Below, in pieces: positions 32,501-41,193 of a DNA stretch of 64,000 nt (position 1 is the stretch's first letter; every line of letters begins with the position of its first letter). Made by a program: the position numbers and the translations under genes. The notes below the pieces were generated by a model. The model did no database searches and was not told where the DNA came from. It was given only the letters and a program-made list of their open reading frames with translations. This DNA comes from JBLXBZ01 sp048265185. Its GTDB lineage: Bacteria > Pseudomonadota > Alphaproteobacteria > Rhizobiales > Stappiaceae. The stretch spans positions 124,001 to 188,000 of the forward strand of contig JBLXBZ010000005.1 in the NCBI GenBank assembly GCA_048265185.1, read 5' to 3'.

Positions 32501-33350
32501 AACGCAACGCTTTTCGCGTGTTGGAGATTTCGGTCAGGCGGCGCATGTTTTCCACCTGCAGCGAGGAGACGGCGCCATTCATCACGCCGATCATCTCATT
32601 GAGCGTGAGACCCGCTTGAAGTTGCAGCTGTGAGTTTTGGTCGATCGAACCTTTAAGATCGACTGACATCCCGATTTCATGTGATGCGGATTCAAAAGCC
32701 GCCTTACGCTCTCTCACCGCGCTTTCCGTGCCTCTCACCAAGGCGCCGACAGAGCCCACGTTATTGGTAAGTTCGGAGAGAACCACGTCATTAGAGCCGG
32801 ATTTCGCCTCGGCGCCGGCCGCGTTAGAGTTGATCTGGGTGGCGACATTGGAAATTTGTCCCACTGTGTCGGTAATTTGTTGCACCGTCTGATTGACTTT
32901 TTGCACGAGGTCGAGCTGCTGCATGGCGTTGTTGATATTCGCGGCGATGGCCGCTGTGTCGCCGGCGGAGCTTTGCGCCACGCCTTTGGCCATCTCGCTA
33001 AGATTTGGCGCGTCGCAGACGCTGAAGCCGTTGCCCGTGGCCAGCTTCTTCATCGAACCGGCGTCATGGTCGCGATCTCCAGTGATGGCGTCATATGTTT
33101 TATTAACGGTTTTGAGAATTTCCTTGTTGTTCTCCAAGAGTTCCTTGTTGTTCTCCAGTATTTTTGTTGTGGTGACGTCCGTATTCTTAGTTGTGATGTC
33201 CATACTCTGGGTCGCCGTGGCCGTTTTGGAATTTTCCACGGTGTTTGGAATATCAAAAACAATAAATTGACTCATAGCGGCCGTGGGCGCGAAAATAATT
33301 CCGGCGCTAGCCAGGATCAGCGCCGTAGCGCGGGTTTTAATGAGAGTCAT
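32487..33350 (-). CDS. virB5: VirB5-like secreted pilus-tip protein
   Basis: A 287-residue exported, almost all-helical protein in the virB5 position. ATG 33350 has GGAGAC ten bases upstream, and the residues after it form a signal peptide (ending AAMSQ). A heptad repeat KILENNKELLENNKEILKT encodes a coiled coil, reflected in the DNA by two 21-bp tandem units (33120-33160). The body has many Asn/Gln and Ala. Sequence identity of VirB5 proteins is low, so the name rests on length, signal peptide, helices and position between virB4 and virB6. It starts one base after the virB4 stop. Confidence 0.82.
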   Translation of the reverse strand: MTLIKTRATALILASAGIIFAPTAAMSQFIVFDIPNTVENSKTATATQSMDITTKNTDVTTTKILENNKELLENNKEILKTVNKTYDAITGDRDHDAGSMKKLATGNGFSVCDAPNLSEMAKGVAQSSAGDTAAIAANINNAMQQLDLVQKVNQTVQQITDTVGQISNVATQINSNAAGAEAKSGSNDVVLSELTNNVGSVGALVRGTESAVRERKAAFESASHEIGMSVDLKGSIDQNSQLQLQAGLTLNEMIGVMNGAVSSLQVENMRRLTEISNTRKALRYEQD

Positions 33351-33351
33351 G

Positions 33352-35781
33352 TTAGTCTCCTTTGTGTGGTGAGTTTGAAAGGTCGCCGGTAAACTCCGCC
33401 AACCAGTTTTCCGGCTCATCGCCGTATTTCTCCCGCAAAGCAGCGCATTCCTCGATAGTTTCCTTGCGCCCGGAAAGTACTTTCATCAGTCCAGGCGAGG
33501 CGGAAAGATCAAGGCGGGCGATAACAGAGTCATTGCCGTGTTTGATGAGGAACATGCGTTTTTCCGGAGGAGTGTTCTTGATGAAATTGAACTCCTTGGT
33601 CGTAAGGCCGAACCGGTTGACGTAGCTTTCCTCATCGGCGCGGGGGTTGGGGAAATGAATGTTCGTCGCCGATTGCTCGATCAATGTGTGCGAGGATTTC
33701 GCTTTGGCGATATCGGCGGCGGACTGAGTGCCGAAGCCGACGATCCCATTGAGTTTGCGGATGGTTTTCATTTTATCGACGATAAAATTGCTAAAGGTTT
33801 CATCCTTCAGAAGCTGCCAGCCTTCATCCATGAAGAACATGACCGGATCGCCGGTCAACAGCTCGTCGAGACGATGATAGAGATACATGAGCGCTGGCGT
33901 GCGCAGCTCTTCGTTATCGAGGATGCTGGTCATGTCGAAGCCGAAAATCTGTCGTCCGGAAAAGGATAAAACGTCATTCGGCGCGTTGAAAAGCCAGGCT
34001 TTTTCTCCGGAAATCCAGGGACGAAGGCGCGAGGCCAGATCATTGGCGTCGGCGCGGGAGCGCCCGATGAGCAGCCCCGACAAATTGGTGAGATTCCGCT
34101 CCGCCGTCGGCTCGCGCATGAGCCGTCCGATGGCGCGCTCTAGCGTATCCTCGTCTTCCTGAGCCGCGCCGCGGGCGCTGTCCATCCCCAGCATCGCTTT
34201 GAGCAGGCGCAGTAGAAATTCACGATTGGTGGGCGTGTTCTCCAGTTGCAGCGGATTGAACCCGGTGGGGGAGCCGGACGAAAGGATCTCATAGGAGCCG
34301 CCCACGGCGCGAATGAAGATTTCCGCGCCCCGATCCTTGTCAAAAAACACCGCTTTCGGCGTTGGTCTGATGCGAAAAGCCTGAGCGAGTAGAAACGTTA
34401 ACGCCACGGTCTTGCCGGAGCCTGTTGGCCCTGTGATCAGAAAATGGCCAATGTCGCGCTGGTGAAAATTGAACCAATATGGGGTCTGTGAGCTGGTTTC
34501 CAAAATTGTGATGGGAGAGCCCCAATGGGTTCTCTCATGTTGTCCGGTGGCGAAATTATGCATGGACGAGAGGCCGGAGAAATTCGCGCTCGACAGCATG
34601 GCCTTGCGGGCGATGTAGCTGTGGTTACCCGGCAGTTGCGCCCAGAAAGAGGCCTCAAGGTTCATGTCCTCGCGCAGCCAATTAACGTTCATGTCGGTGA
34701 GGCAACTTCCCAGCTCCGAGACGGCGCGGTTGACCCCCTCCAGATCTCGCGACAGACACAACAGGCTGAAATGATGGAAGCCAAAGACGCATTCCTGATT
34801 CATCAAGCTGTTGAGAGCGAAGTTAATGTCCTCCGACACCGAGGTCCCCCCCTCGTCGGAGGCCTCGATCTGTCGTTGCAGGCGGCTGATGCGCTCTTGC
34901 GCGATGGGCTTGTCGGCGATGGTGAAGGACTGAGTGAGAATAAACTCATGGTTCATCTGCATCAAACCGTCGAGCATTCCCGGCCCGGTGTAGGGAGGAT
35001 ATTCCTTGATAGACAACATCGCTCCGAAGCGATTGTCTTTCTCCACGGCGCCTTGACTTTGCATGGTTCGCTTGCCCAGGTGCAACCGAGAGGAGCCAAT
35101 GTAATTGCGAATGCCCATACGCGGCAGCCGCATTTTTTTGTAAATGCCGCAGTCGACGAGCATGTTGAAAAACTCGCAAGGCTCCGAATAGGGTTCGCCC
35201 TGGCGATAGGCGATCCCAAGGGTTCGGGCGCCATATTTGTGCAATTCGCGGGTGACCGTTCCTGTCAACTCCTCAAGGTCGTTGACGTCTTCTTGCAATT
35301 GCCTCCCCTCGGCGCGCGCGCCGCTTGTTCGGGTGAGGCCGCGCCTGATATGATCGCTGAGGCCAAGAGCGCCGCGCAAGTTTGAGCGAACGACTGAAAG
35401 ATAGATCTCATTGACGAACATGCGCTTATGACGCAATTGCTCCATATATTGCTCATTGAGATGGCGGCAGAAAGGGGCGTCGAAGTCGCCGCTGAGGCTC
35501 AGGTCCACCTCCCGTCGGATCACGGTGGACCATAGGGAGAAACGGCTGGAGCCAAGGGCCCGGATCATGGTGTTTTGCACTATGGAGCGCATGTTCAGCT
35601 CCGCCTGATCCTCGGTTTGGAAGAACAACCCGTTTAGCTTGATCACGCTGAGAAGAGCGCCGCTTTCCAGCTTGATCACCGTATCGGCCACATGACGAAG
35701 ATAAGGAATATGGGTGGCCATGGGCCGCTCATTGCCGATTGCCTTGCCGAAGCCCAATTCTTCTCGCACGATTTTCAACAT
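33352..35781 (-). CDS. virB4: Type IV secretion ATPase VirB4
   Basis: An 809-residue energising ATPase. Walker A is GPTGSGKT at about 447-454, Walker B is VMFFMDEGWQLL, and GFGTQSAADIAKAK and PNPRADEESYVNRFGLT are VirB4/CagE motifs. The N-terminal CagE domain contains the expected HLNEQYMEQLRHKRMFVNEIYL. Length is normal for VirB4 without a fused VirB3. It ends one base before virB5 and begins three bases after virB3. Confidence 0.97.
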   Translation of the reverse strand: MLKIVREELGFGKAIGNERPMATHIPYLRHVADTVIKLESGALLSVIKLNGLFFQTEDQAELNMRSIVQNTMIRALGSSRFSLWSTVIRREVDLSLSGDFDAPFCRHLNEQYMEQLRHKRMFVNEIYLSVVRSNLRGALGLSDHIRRGLTRTSGARAEGRQLQEDVNDLEELTGTVTRELHKYGARTLGIAYRQGEPYSEPCEFFNMLVDCGIYKKMRLPRMGIRNYIGSSRLHLGKRTMQSQGAVEKDNRFGAMLSIKEYPPYTGPGMLDGLMQMNHEFILTQSFTIADKPIAQERISRLQRQIEASDEGGTSVSEDINFALNSLMNQECVFGFHHFSLLCLSRDLEGVNRAVSELGSCLTDMNVNWLREDMNLEASFWAQLPGNHSYIARKAMLSSANFSGLSSMHNFATGQHERTHWGSPITILETSSQTPYWFNFHQRDIGHFLITGPTGSGKTVALTFLLAQAFRIRPTPKAVFFDKDRGAEIFIRAVGGSYEILSSGSPTGFNPLQLENTPTNREFLLRLLKAMLGMDSARGAAQEDEDTLERAIGRLMREPTAERNLTNLSGLLIGRSRADANDLASRLRPWISGEKAWLFNAPNDVLSFSGRQIFGFDMTSILDNEELRTPALMYLYHRLDELLTGDPVMFFMDEGWQLLKDETFSNFIVDKMKTIRKLNGIVGFGTQSAADIAKAKSSHTLIEQSATNIHFPNPRADEESYVNRFGLTTKEFNFIKNTPPEKRMFLIKHGNDSVIARLDLSASPGLMKVLSGRKETIEECAALREKYGDEPENWLAEFTGDLSNSPHKGD

Positions 35782-35784
35782 TGA

Positions 35785-36084
35785 TCACGGTCCATAGGAA
35801 TTAGCGCCCCAGAAAGATTTGTTGGGGGTTCGCGGTGTTTTGCGCGACGTCACTTGCAAAACATCGAGGATTTTTCCGTCATAGGCGCAGAGCGAAAACA
35901 GAACGAGATAACTCACCGGCGTGAGCGTCAACGCATATAACGAGTTGGTTCCAAGCCAGCCGATGACCGTGACCCCGATGATGAGGATCATCGCCAGATA
36001 AGGCACGCCCCAAAGAGTGGGCGAGCGGGTGAGGCCAAGCACCAACGGCGTCATAAGCGGTTTTTCATCCTGAAGTTTGCTCAT
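35785..36084 (-). CDS. virB3: Type IV secretion protein VirB3
   Basis: A 99-residue inner-membrane protein with two adjacent helices (LWGVPYLAMILIIGVTVIGWLG and LYALTLTPVSYLVLFSLCAYD). TPLVLGLTRSPTLWGVPY is the family N-terminus. It sits eight bases after virB2 and three before virB4. Confidence 0.92.
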   Translation of the reverse strand: MSKLQDEKPLMTPLVLGLTRSPTLWGVPYLAMILIIGVTVIGWLGTNSLYALTLTPVSYLVLFSLCAYDGKILDVLQVTSRKTPRTPNKSFWGANSYGP

Positions 36085-36092
36085 GGCTCAGT

Positions 36093-36446
36093 TCACTGCT
36101 TCACAACGTTTGTTAATTCGTCGACGATGGTGGGCGCGCCGAAAACAAGACCGATGCCGAGGATGACCGCCCCCGCCGTGAACCACGACAAGCGGCCGGC
36201 AAAAGCGAGAAAGCCAAGGCCAATCACGGCGATAATCGCCAGAGAACGCCCAAAAGGGCCGGTGATGAACGTAACGATTGCGTTGGTTGCATTTAGGACG
36301 GGAGAAAAGGCGGCGCTGCCAGCCTGGCCGCTCGATTGGGCGAGACTCGGGTCGGCGATTGCGAGCTGAAAGAGGGCGGCGAGAGCAAGGACTACCGCAA
36401 GTCTGCCGCTATTGAGGGGGATGTTCTTTTGCAATTGGATGTTCAT
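36093..36446 (-). CDS. virB2: VirB2 prepilin of the type IV secretion pilus
   Basis: A 117-residue prepilin: a long signal peptide ending near SLAQS (about residue 38), then a short loop and two hydrophobic helices (ITGPFGRSLAIIAVIGLGFLAF and WFTAGAVILGIGLVFGAP). This is the standard layout of VirB2/TrbC pilins, which polymerise to form the pilus. Confidence 0.92.
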   Translation of the reverse strand: MNIQLQKNIPLNSGRLAVVLALAALFQLAIADPSLAQSSGQAGSAAFSPVLNATNAIVTFITGPFGRSLAIIAVIGLGFLAFAGRLSWFTAGAVILGIGLVFGAPTIVDELTNVVKQ

Positions 36447-36457
36447 AAGTATCTCCT

Positions 36458-37339
36458 TTAAAAATGCATGACGCCGTTAATGAATTCGCCCGATTTATCC
36501 GCCTGTAACGCGGGGGACGCCTGCGCCGCCAACGGCTGCGACGGTGGGGGTGAAACTTTTTTCTTCGACGTGGGTAGCGAAACGCCAAGCTGGTGGTTCA
36601 AAACTTTAGCCACGTAGTTGACGGTTTCACGGAAGGGGGGCACGCCGCCATATTCATAAATGCGACTCTCGCCGGCGTTATAGGCGGCGGCGGCCAGAAT
36701 AGGGTTCTGGAACTCGTTCAGAAGCGCGCGCAGATATTTCACGCCCCCCTCGATGTTCTGCGCCGGATCGCAAATGTCCCGTACTTGAAAGCGAGCGGCG
36801 GTGGCGGGCATGAGCTGCATTGGCCCGCGAGCGCCTTTGAGGGAGTTGCGGTCGCGGTCGAACCGGCTTTCAACCCAAGAAATCGCCTTGGCGAAATCCG
36901 CGTTTACGCCATGTTTTACCGCGGTTTCTTCAATCAAGGCCTCTATTTCATCTGGACTCAAAGGGGAGGCTTGGCATTTCGACGCTTTTGCGCTTTTCCG
37001 TTTTGCGCGATCCGGACCGTCGGATGAAGCTGACGCTTCTCGTTGCGCGCTGGTTGCGCGAGAGGCTTTTTCGGCGGCGTTGACCGAGGTTAAGAGCGTC
37101 GCCTCTTTGGCCGCGCGCCAACGTTGTTCGAAAGGCTCCCTATTGGAGAGAAACGCCGGAGGGCGGCGCATGGATTCATTGTTTCCGCGACTTCCTTGCT
37201 CCTGCGCTCCATAGGCGGGCGTCATGGCGCCGCTAAGAGCGAGCGCGGCGGCGGAAGCGCTGGCGAAAAATGCGCTTAGATGAATTGCCGTGGCTATGGA
37301 AATGGCTTTGGTCATGAGTGCTTGATCTCGAAATAACAT
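36458..37339 (-). CDS. virB1: VirB1 lytic transglycosylase
   Basis: A 293-residue exported soluble lytic transglycosylase. The SLT domain at about 130-245 has catalytic Glu in SWVESRFDRDR, then LKGARGPMQLMPATAARFQV and AAAYNAGESRIYEYGG. It opens peptidoglycan for channel assembly. It is the first gene of the virB operon. Start is uncertain between ATG 37339 and ATG 37315 (MTKAISIATAIHL), neither with a strong ribosome site; both leave a signal-like hydrophobic segment. The C-terminal tail after the SLT domain is Pro/Gln-rich. Confidence 0.92.
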   Translation of the reverse strand: MLFRDQALMTKAISIATAIHLSAFFASASAAALALSGAMTPAYGAQEQGSRGNNESMRRPPAFLSNREPFEQRWRAAKEATLLTSVNAAEKASRATSAQREASASSDGPDRAKRKSAKASKCQASPLSPDEIEALIEETAVKHGVNADFAKAISWVESRFDRDRNSLKGARGPMQLMPATAARFQVRDICDPAQNIEGGVKYLRALLNEFQNPILAAAAYNAGESRIYEYGGVPPFRETVNYVAKVLNHQLGVSLPTSKKKVSPPPSQPLAAQASPALQADKSGEFINGVMHF

Positions 37340-37761
37340 TCATGTTCTTGTACGTATTAAATCTATGAAATTATGGATAAAAATTACTTCAATATGTGAA
37401 ACATAGTATCAAAATAAGTAAAAAACTTCATAATTGTGAATTTTACATTATATACTGCATATACTTCAATATAAATGTTATTTAAAATATTTTATACATT
37501 ATAATGTGAGCAACTCCATTAAATAAGTTCAATTATATTCCAATGTATTTTTTTGTAAGAGAGTTTGCGGTTGCATGTCGGAATGCCTTTCCCTGGCGTT
37601 TGTTTCTGGGAAACCATGTTTGTAACGCCATGTCGTTTATGGGGTTGTTTGCGGGAAGGCATAATTTTCCCGACCTTTGAAACTCGTGACGCGCAAAACT
37701 TTCTGAATCTCGAAATTCATAGAAAGCCATTCCTTAAAACTATTCTCTGAAAGGCAAATTC
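37340..37761. other. AT-rich divergent spacer between virB operon and the SNase-like pair
   Basis: The 422-bp gap holds no gene I can support. Its left two thirds are extremely AT-rich with runs such as TATTTAAAATATTTTATAC, quite unlike the GC-rich coding sequence on both sides. It must carry the promoters for the virB operon (minus) and the nuclease-fold genes (plus). An imperfect repeat TTTCCC/GGGAAA (about 37585-37615) is present. Such segments are often bound by H-NS/MucR-like silencers; this is inference. Confidence 0.6.
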
Positions 37762-38295
37762 ATGTTGAAAATTGTCGGCGCTTGCGCGCTTTGCATTCTC
37801 TCAGTTTCAGCGCAGGCGGCGCCTCCAGGGTATTTCGACTTGCGACCCGGGGTGACTTTGGAGACCGGCGATTCTTGGTTCCAAGACGGGGCCCGTTATC
37901 GCCTTTATGGTGTTCAGTCCTGTCTTCGCGGGACGTTTTATACCGATAAAAGCGGTGAAAAACGTGACTGCGGCGAGGCTTCGCTGGCGGTTTTCGCCGC
38001 CTATGTCAAAGACACCAGCCCCGCATGTGCGCCTGTCGTAAAGACGACTGACCTGACCTACGTGATTTGTTTCGCCGTCGTGGGGGAGAAACAGCTTGAT
38101 CTTGGCTCGGTCATGATCGGCAGCGGTTTCGCTTTTGCCGCGCTGGATGTCCAAGGACGCCCTCTTTATCCCGCTTATGGTTTGACGGAGCAGGAGGCGC
38201 GAGGTCAGCGCGCCGGGCTTTGGGCCTTTGAGGACGTGCAGCACCCCGCGTTGCTATTAAGCAAGGCGGCCAAGGGAAGTTCGGAGAAGCAGTAA
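37762..38295 (+). CDS. Secreted degenerate SNase-fold (thermonuclease-like) protein A
   Basis: A 177-residue exported protein with signal peptide (ending AQA at about residue 19). The body resembles the staphylococcal-nuclease fold also found in ExoI: DGARYRLYGVQSC matches the VRLxGIDxPE strand and later GSGFAFAALD and AYGLTEQEARGQRAGLWAFE match the C-terminal helix and GLW motif. The acidic calcium and catalytic positions after the RL strand are replaced (Gln-Ser-Cys), so nuclease activity is doubtful. AAAGG precedes ATG 37762. Its stop overlaps the next gene's start by one base. The function is unknown; position suggests a link to the secretion system. Confidence 0.72.
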   Translation: MLKIVGACALCILSVSAQAAPPGYFDLRPGVTLETGDSWFQDGARYRLYGVQSCLRGTFYTDKSGEKRDCGEASLAVFAAYVKDTSPACAPVVKTTDLTYVICFAVVGEKQLDLGSVMIGSGFAFAALDVQGRPLYPAYGLTEQEARGQRAGLWAFEDVQHPALLLSKAAKGSSEKQ

Positions 38296-38948
38296 TGAGA
38301 AAATCAGTTGTATGCGCCGCGCTCGGTTTTTTCTTCGCCCTCTCTGCTTGTGGGACGGAGCTGGCGCAGAACGGAGCCCTGCCGGTCTATAAAGGAAGAG
38401 TGGGTATTTTAGATGGTCGTACGCTTTGGTATCCAAAGTTTCAACGCCGCGTGCGTCTTGCCGATATTGACGTTTGCGAACCGGCGCAATGGGCGCTTAA
38501 TCCTTTATGGCGCAAGCGCGGAGGCAGGGGCGCGCCGGAGCCTGTGCCTTGCGGGGCGCTGGCGAAGGCGTGGCTGAAGCGAACGGTTGAGGACGCGCCG
38601 GTCGTTTGCGCGGTGGTCTCCTATGACGCCAAAGGCGAGGCTCTGGCCAGCTGCCGGGTGAAAAACCGCGATCTAGGCGCTGAAATGCTGCGTGTGGGCT
38701 GGGCCCGGGTGGTTGCGGGCGGAACGGCGAACACACGATATTTAGCCTATCAGGAGGCGGCGATGGCCGCGCGTCATGGAATGTGGGCGACTTATGTGCT
38801 CGACATGAACGAGTGGCGCCGCAAAGCCGTGGATAAAACGCTCGCGCGTCAACCAATCGCAGATTTTAACTTATTGAAAGAACGCGAAAGCGAGATATCG
38901 CCGCCTTTCGCCGACGCGCGTCGGCGACCGGGGCATAGAGACAGATAA
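38295..38948 (+). CDS. Lipoprotein-like SNase-fold protein B
   Basis: A 217-residue predicted lipoprotein (lipobox LSAC at residues about 16-19) with a single SNase-like domain. RRVRLADIDVCEPAQ aligns with the VRLxGIDxPE active-site strand and keeps Arg and Glu, while SYDAKGEALASCRV aligns with the segment that normally supplies the second catalytic Arg (YGR) and has Glu instead. GRRDLGAEMLRVGWARV-like and HGMWATYV segments complete the fold. It is translationally coupled to protein A (TAATG) and was probably created by duplication. Probably non-catalytic binding protein in the envelope. Confidence 0.72.
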   Translation: MRKSVVCAALGFFFALSACGTELAQNGALPVYKGRVGILDGRTLWYPKFQRRVRLADIDVCEPAQWALNPLWRKRGGRGAPEPVPCGALAKAWLKRTVEDAPVVCAVVSYDAKGEALASCRVKNRDLGAEMLRVGWARVVAGGTANTRYLAYQEAAMAARHGMWATYVLDMNEWRRKAVDKTLARQPIADFNLLKERESEISPPFADARRRPGHRDR

Positions 38949-39069
38949 ACAAAACGGTCGGTTAAAAAGAGTTTATCTCAATACGTGCATTATTATATAA
39001 TACAACTATTTTGTTGACCTTTTTAAAAATCCCGGATTATCTAAGGATAAGCAAATTGTATGGAGACTG

Positions 39070-40008
39070 ATGAGTTCCCATCAATTTTGGCGTGAGGCGT
39101 TCAATCCCCTCGCAGTTAATGCGCGATCAAAGTCAGACCGGCGGTCGCCAGATACGGCATGGGGATTGAAGGGCGCTAATCAGCGCGCATGGGGCCTTGA
39201 TACACGGAGCCATGAAATGGCGGATGCTCGCCCTTTAGATAAAAGAAAACGGATCGTTTTAAAGCCGGGTCATTACATGATCCGGCACTTGTGTCAGGAA
39301 AGCGATAATCCGGTTACGTCAATTGGATACGCGCCTTCGGTGGGTAAAGTTTGGGTAATTGGGAAAACCAGAAGCGGGCAAGTCGTTCTGGAGACCATGG
39401 ATGATTTGGCGCTTGTTTATGTGGAAGACGCCGAGGCGAGCCTCAATGTGACGGTTTTCTTGCCAAATGGATATAACGGCAATGACGTCAAGATCAAAGT
39501 AGACAAAATTGGCCCTGACGTCTTCGCCGCTGTGGACCCTTCTCCCTCGCTGTTAAATGAAGTGGCTGCGCCCATTGAGATAGAAGCCGGTTTGGCGCCT
39601 TATTTGAGCGGCCATATAGGCTCCATTGGAGATATGATCGCCAAGCCTGGCGAATGGCTGGGATCCCAAAGCGGTAGCGAGCTACTGGAAGGTTTCGCCA
39701 TACATTGGCCGGGTCGTCCGTCCGGCGTTGAGTTGGCCTATGGATGTTCGGTCGTTGGATTGGGCGATTCCCCTCGCTCTTATACTGGCGAGTTCGTCGG
39801 CGCCCGGCGCCGCTCGGCGCCTATATCCTCTTTATGGGCGGAGATTACGGGGATTGACGCCCAGAAATATGATTTCACCATGAGCGCCTGCTTTTTTCGA
39901 CGGGGGTACGTGGAGGGGCGAAGCGGGGAAACGATCACAGGTCTTGGCCAAGAAGATTACGTTGTTGGATTGAACGTTTTTATTAACAGGCATCTTAATA
40001 TTAATTAA
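39070..40008 (+). CDS. Unrecognised 312-residue protein at the head of the glycosyltransferase locus
   Basis: I do not recognise this protein. It has no signal peptide or membrane segment. The first 50 residues are basic and contain a short repeat (AWGLKGANQ and AWGLDTRSH). Residues about 60-130 look beta-rich (RIVLKPGHYMIRHL, KVWVIGKTRSGQVVLETMDD, LALVYVEDAEASLNVTVFLP), followed by an acidic central part and a Gly/Ser-rich C-terminal half (SVVGLGDSPRSYTGEFVGARR). GGAG lies a few bases before ATG 39070, behind a very AT-rich 121-bp spacer with a TATAAT at 38994-38999. It lies 38 bases before the RTX gene and may be a partner or another exported product. Confidence 0.75.
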   Translation: MSSHQFWREAFNPLAVNARSKSDRRSPDTAWGLKGANQRAWGLDTRSHEMADARPLDKRKRIVLKPGHYMIRHLCQESDNPVTSIGYAPSVGKVWVIGKTRSGQVVLETMDDLALVYVEDAEASLNVTVFLPNGYNGNDVKIKVDKIGPDVFAAVDPSPSLLNEVAAPIEIEAGLAPYLSGHIGSIGDMIAKPGEWLGSQSGSELLEGFAIHWPGRPSGVELAYGCSVVGLGDSPRSYTGEFVGARRRSAPISSLWAEITGIDAQKYDFTMSACFFRRGYVEGRSGETITGLGQEDYVVGLNVFINRHLNIN

Positions 40009-40045
40009 TTTTTAATTTAGGGGAATTTTATACGAGGATTTTCTA

Positions 40046-41113
40046 ATGGCTTACGACGCTAATACTCAAGCTTTATTTAATACTATAGGCAATTCAGATC
40101 TTTCTGACAGCGTAAAACTAAGTACGCTTGATATTCTCAGCGCTTCCCGACCAGGTCAGAACCCGGCATCCACGTCGGTGGAGACGCTGAGCGAGGGCGG
40201 CGCCTTCGGCGCGGACGTGCAACTTGGAGAGATTACAGGCGGGGGGACATATTTCGCTTCTTCCGGCGCCAATGTAATTTTCGCCCATACGGAGCAGGAC
40301 ACATCCATCACTTTCGCTCACGCCAAGGCGGAGCCATTCGTTATCGTCGGAGGATCCGGCGCCGATCATATTACCGTCATTGACGACACCCCGCCGGATG
40401 GATCTGACGCGCAGCCTGGAGGCATGCTTATGGGCGGCGCGGGCGACGACGTGCTGGTTGGCGGCGACGGCGGCGACGTGCTGGTTGGCGGCGCGGGCGA
40501 CGACGTTATGTCTGGCGGCCATGGACGCGATGTGTTTGAAACTGGCGTGGGCAATGACACGGTCATCGGCGGCGATGGCTTCGATCGGGCCAACTTGGCC
40601 GGCGGTCTTTCAGACTACACCGTCACGATCGAATCTGGGCAGCTGGTATTGACCTCCAATGCGGACGGAGGCGAGACGACCCTGTCGGGCGTTGAGTTCC
40701 TCACTTTCGCCGACGGCTCCATCGTCACGGCGCTGGCCGAGGCGGATCAAGGCGTGGTCGCCCGTCTTTACGAGACGGTGTTCAACCGCGCGACGGATGC
40801 GGAAGGTCTGCGTGGCTGGGTTCATGACTTGCAGAACAGCAATACGCTTGAAGGCGTCGCCGAGGGCTTCCTTGGCTCCAGCGAGTTCCAGTCTATGGTT
40901 AACAACCTGAGTGATAGTGAGTTCCTTGATCTGCTCTATGTGCATGCGTTTGGCCGTGAAGGAGACGCGGAAGGCAAGGCGGGTTGGATAAACGCTCTGG
41001 AAAGCGGGGCGCTCAGCCGCGCGGAAGTCGCAATCGGCTTCGCTGCGTCTCAAGAAGCGATCGAGACGTTCGACTACATCAAGATTATCGGTTCGAACGC
41101 GGACTTTGAATAA
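40046..41113 (+). CDS. RTX-repeat protein with C-terminal DUF4214 domain
   Basis: A 355-residue protein with no classical signal peptide. Residues about 130-190 carry calcium-binding RTX nonapeptides (GGAGDDVLV, GGDGGDVLV, GGAGDDVMS, GVGNDTVIG), then a beta segment (LSGVEFLTFADGSIV) and a DUF4214 domain with two copies of the motif RLYETVFNRATDAEGLRGWV / LLYVHAFGREGDAEGKAGWI. RTX plus an acidic C-terminus points to type I secretion, but no type I exporter lies in the window. A GAGG ribosome site precedes ATG 40046. Its place just before the glycosyltransferases makes it a candidate surface protein or glycosylation target. Confidence 0.88.
   Translation: MAYDANTQALFNTIGNSDLSDSVKLSTLDILSASRPGQNPASTSVETLSEGGAFGADVQLGEITGGGTYFASSGANVIFAHTEQDTSITFAHAKAEPFVIVGGSGADHITVIDDTPPDGSDAQPGGMLMGGAGDDVLVGGDGGDVLVGGAGDDVMSGGHGRDVFETGVGNDTVIGGDGFDRANLAGGLSDYTVTIESGQLVLTSNADGGETTLSGVEFLTFADGSIVTALAEADQGVVARLYETVFNRATDAEGLRGWVHDLQNSNTLEGVAEGFLGSSEFQSMVNNLSDSEFLDLLYVHAFGREGDAEGKAGWINALESGALSRAEVAIGFAASQEAIETFDYIKIIGSNADFE
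40433..40513 (+). repeat. Three tandem 27-bp units encoding RTX nonapeptides
   Basis: Units at 40433-40459, 40460-40486 and 40487-40513 are near-identical in DNA; the first two differ mainly by one base block (GCGGGCGAC versus GACGGCGGC). Each encodes one nine-residue RTX repeat. High DNA identity suggests recent duplication or gene-conversion. Confidence 0.85.
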
Positions 41114-41193
41114 AACTCTATCCGTGCGTATGCAACAATCGGGCGTCGTTTGGCTTGTTCGCCAACGACGTCCGTATCGAAGCAGCAGGTTGA

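Noticed and set aside
37533..37750. Two small overlapping open frames (65 and 61 codons) in the virB spacer
   Set aside because: Opposite strands, no ribosome sites, no recognisable protein features; the region looks like promoter DNA.
40433..40513. Possible CRISPR or minisatellite
   Set aside because: The 27-bp units are contiguous, in frame and encode RTX nonapeptides; there are no spacers.
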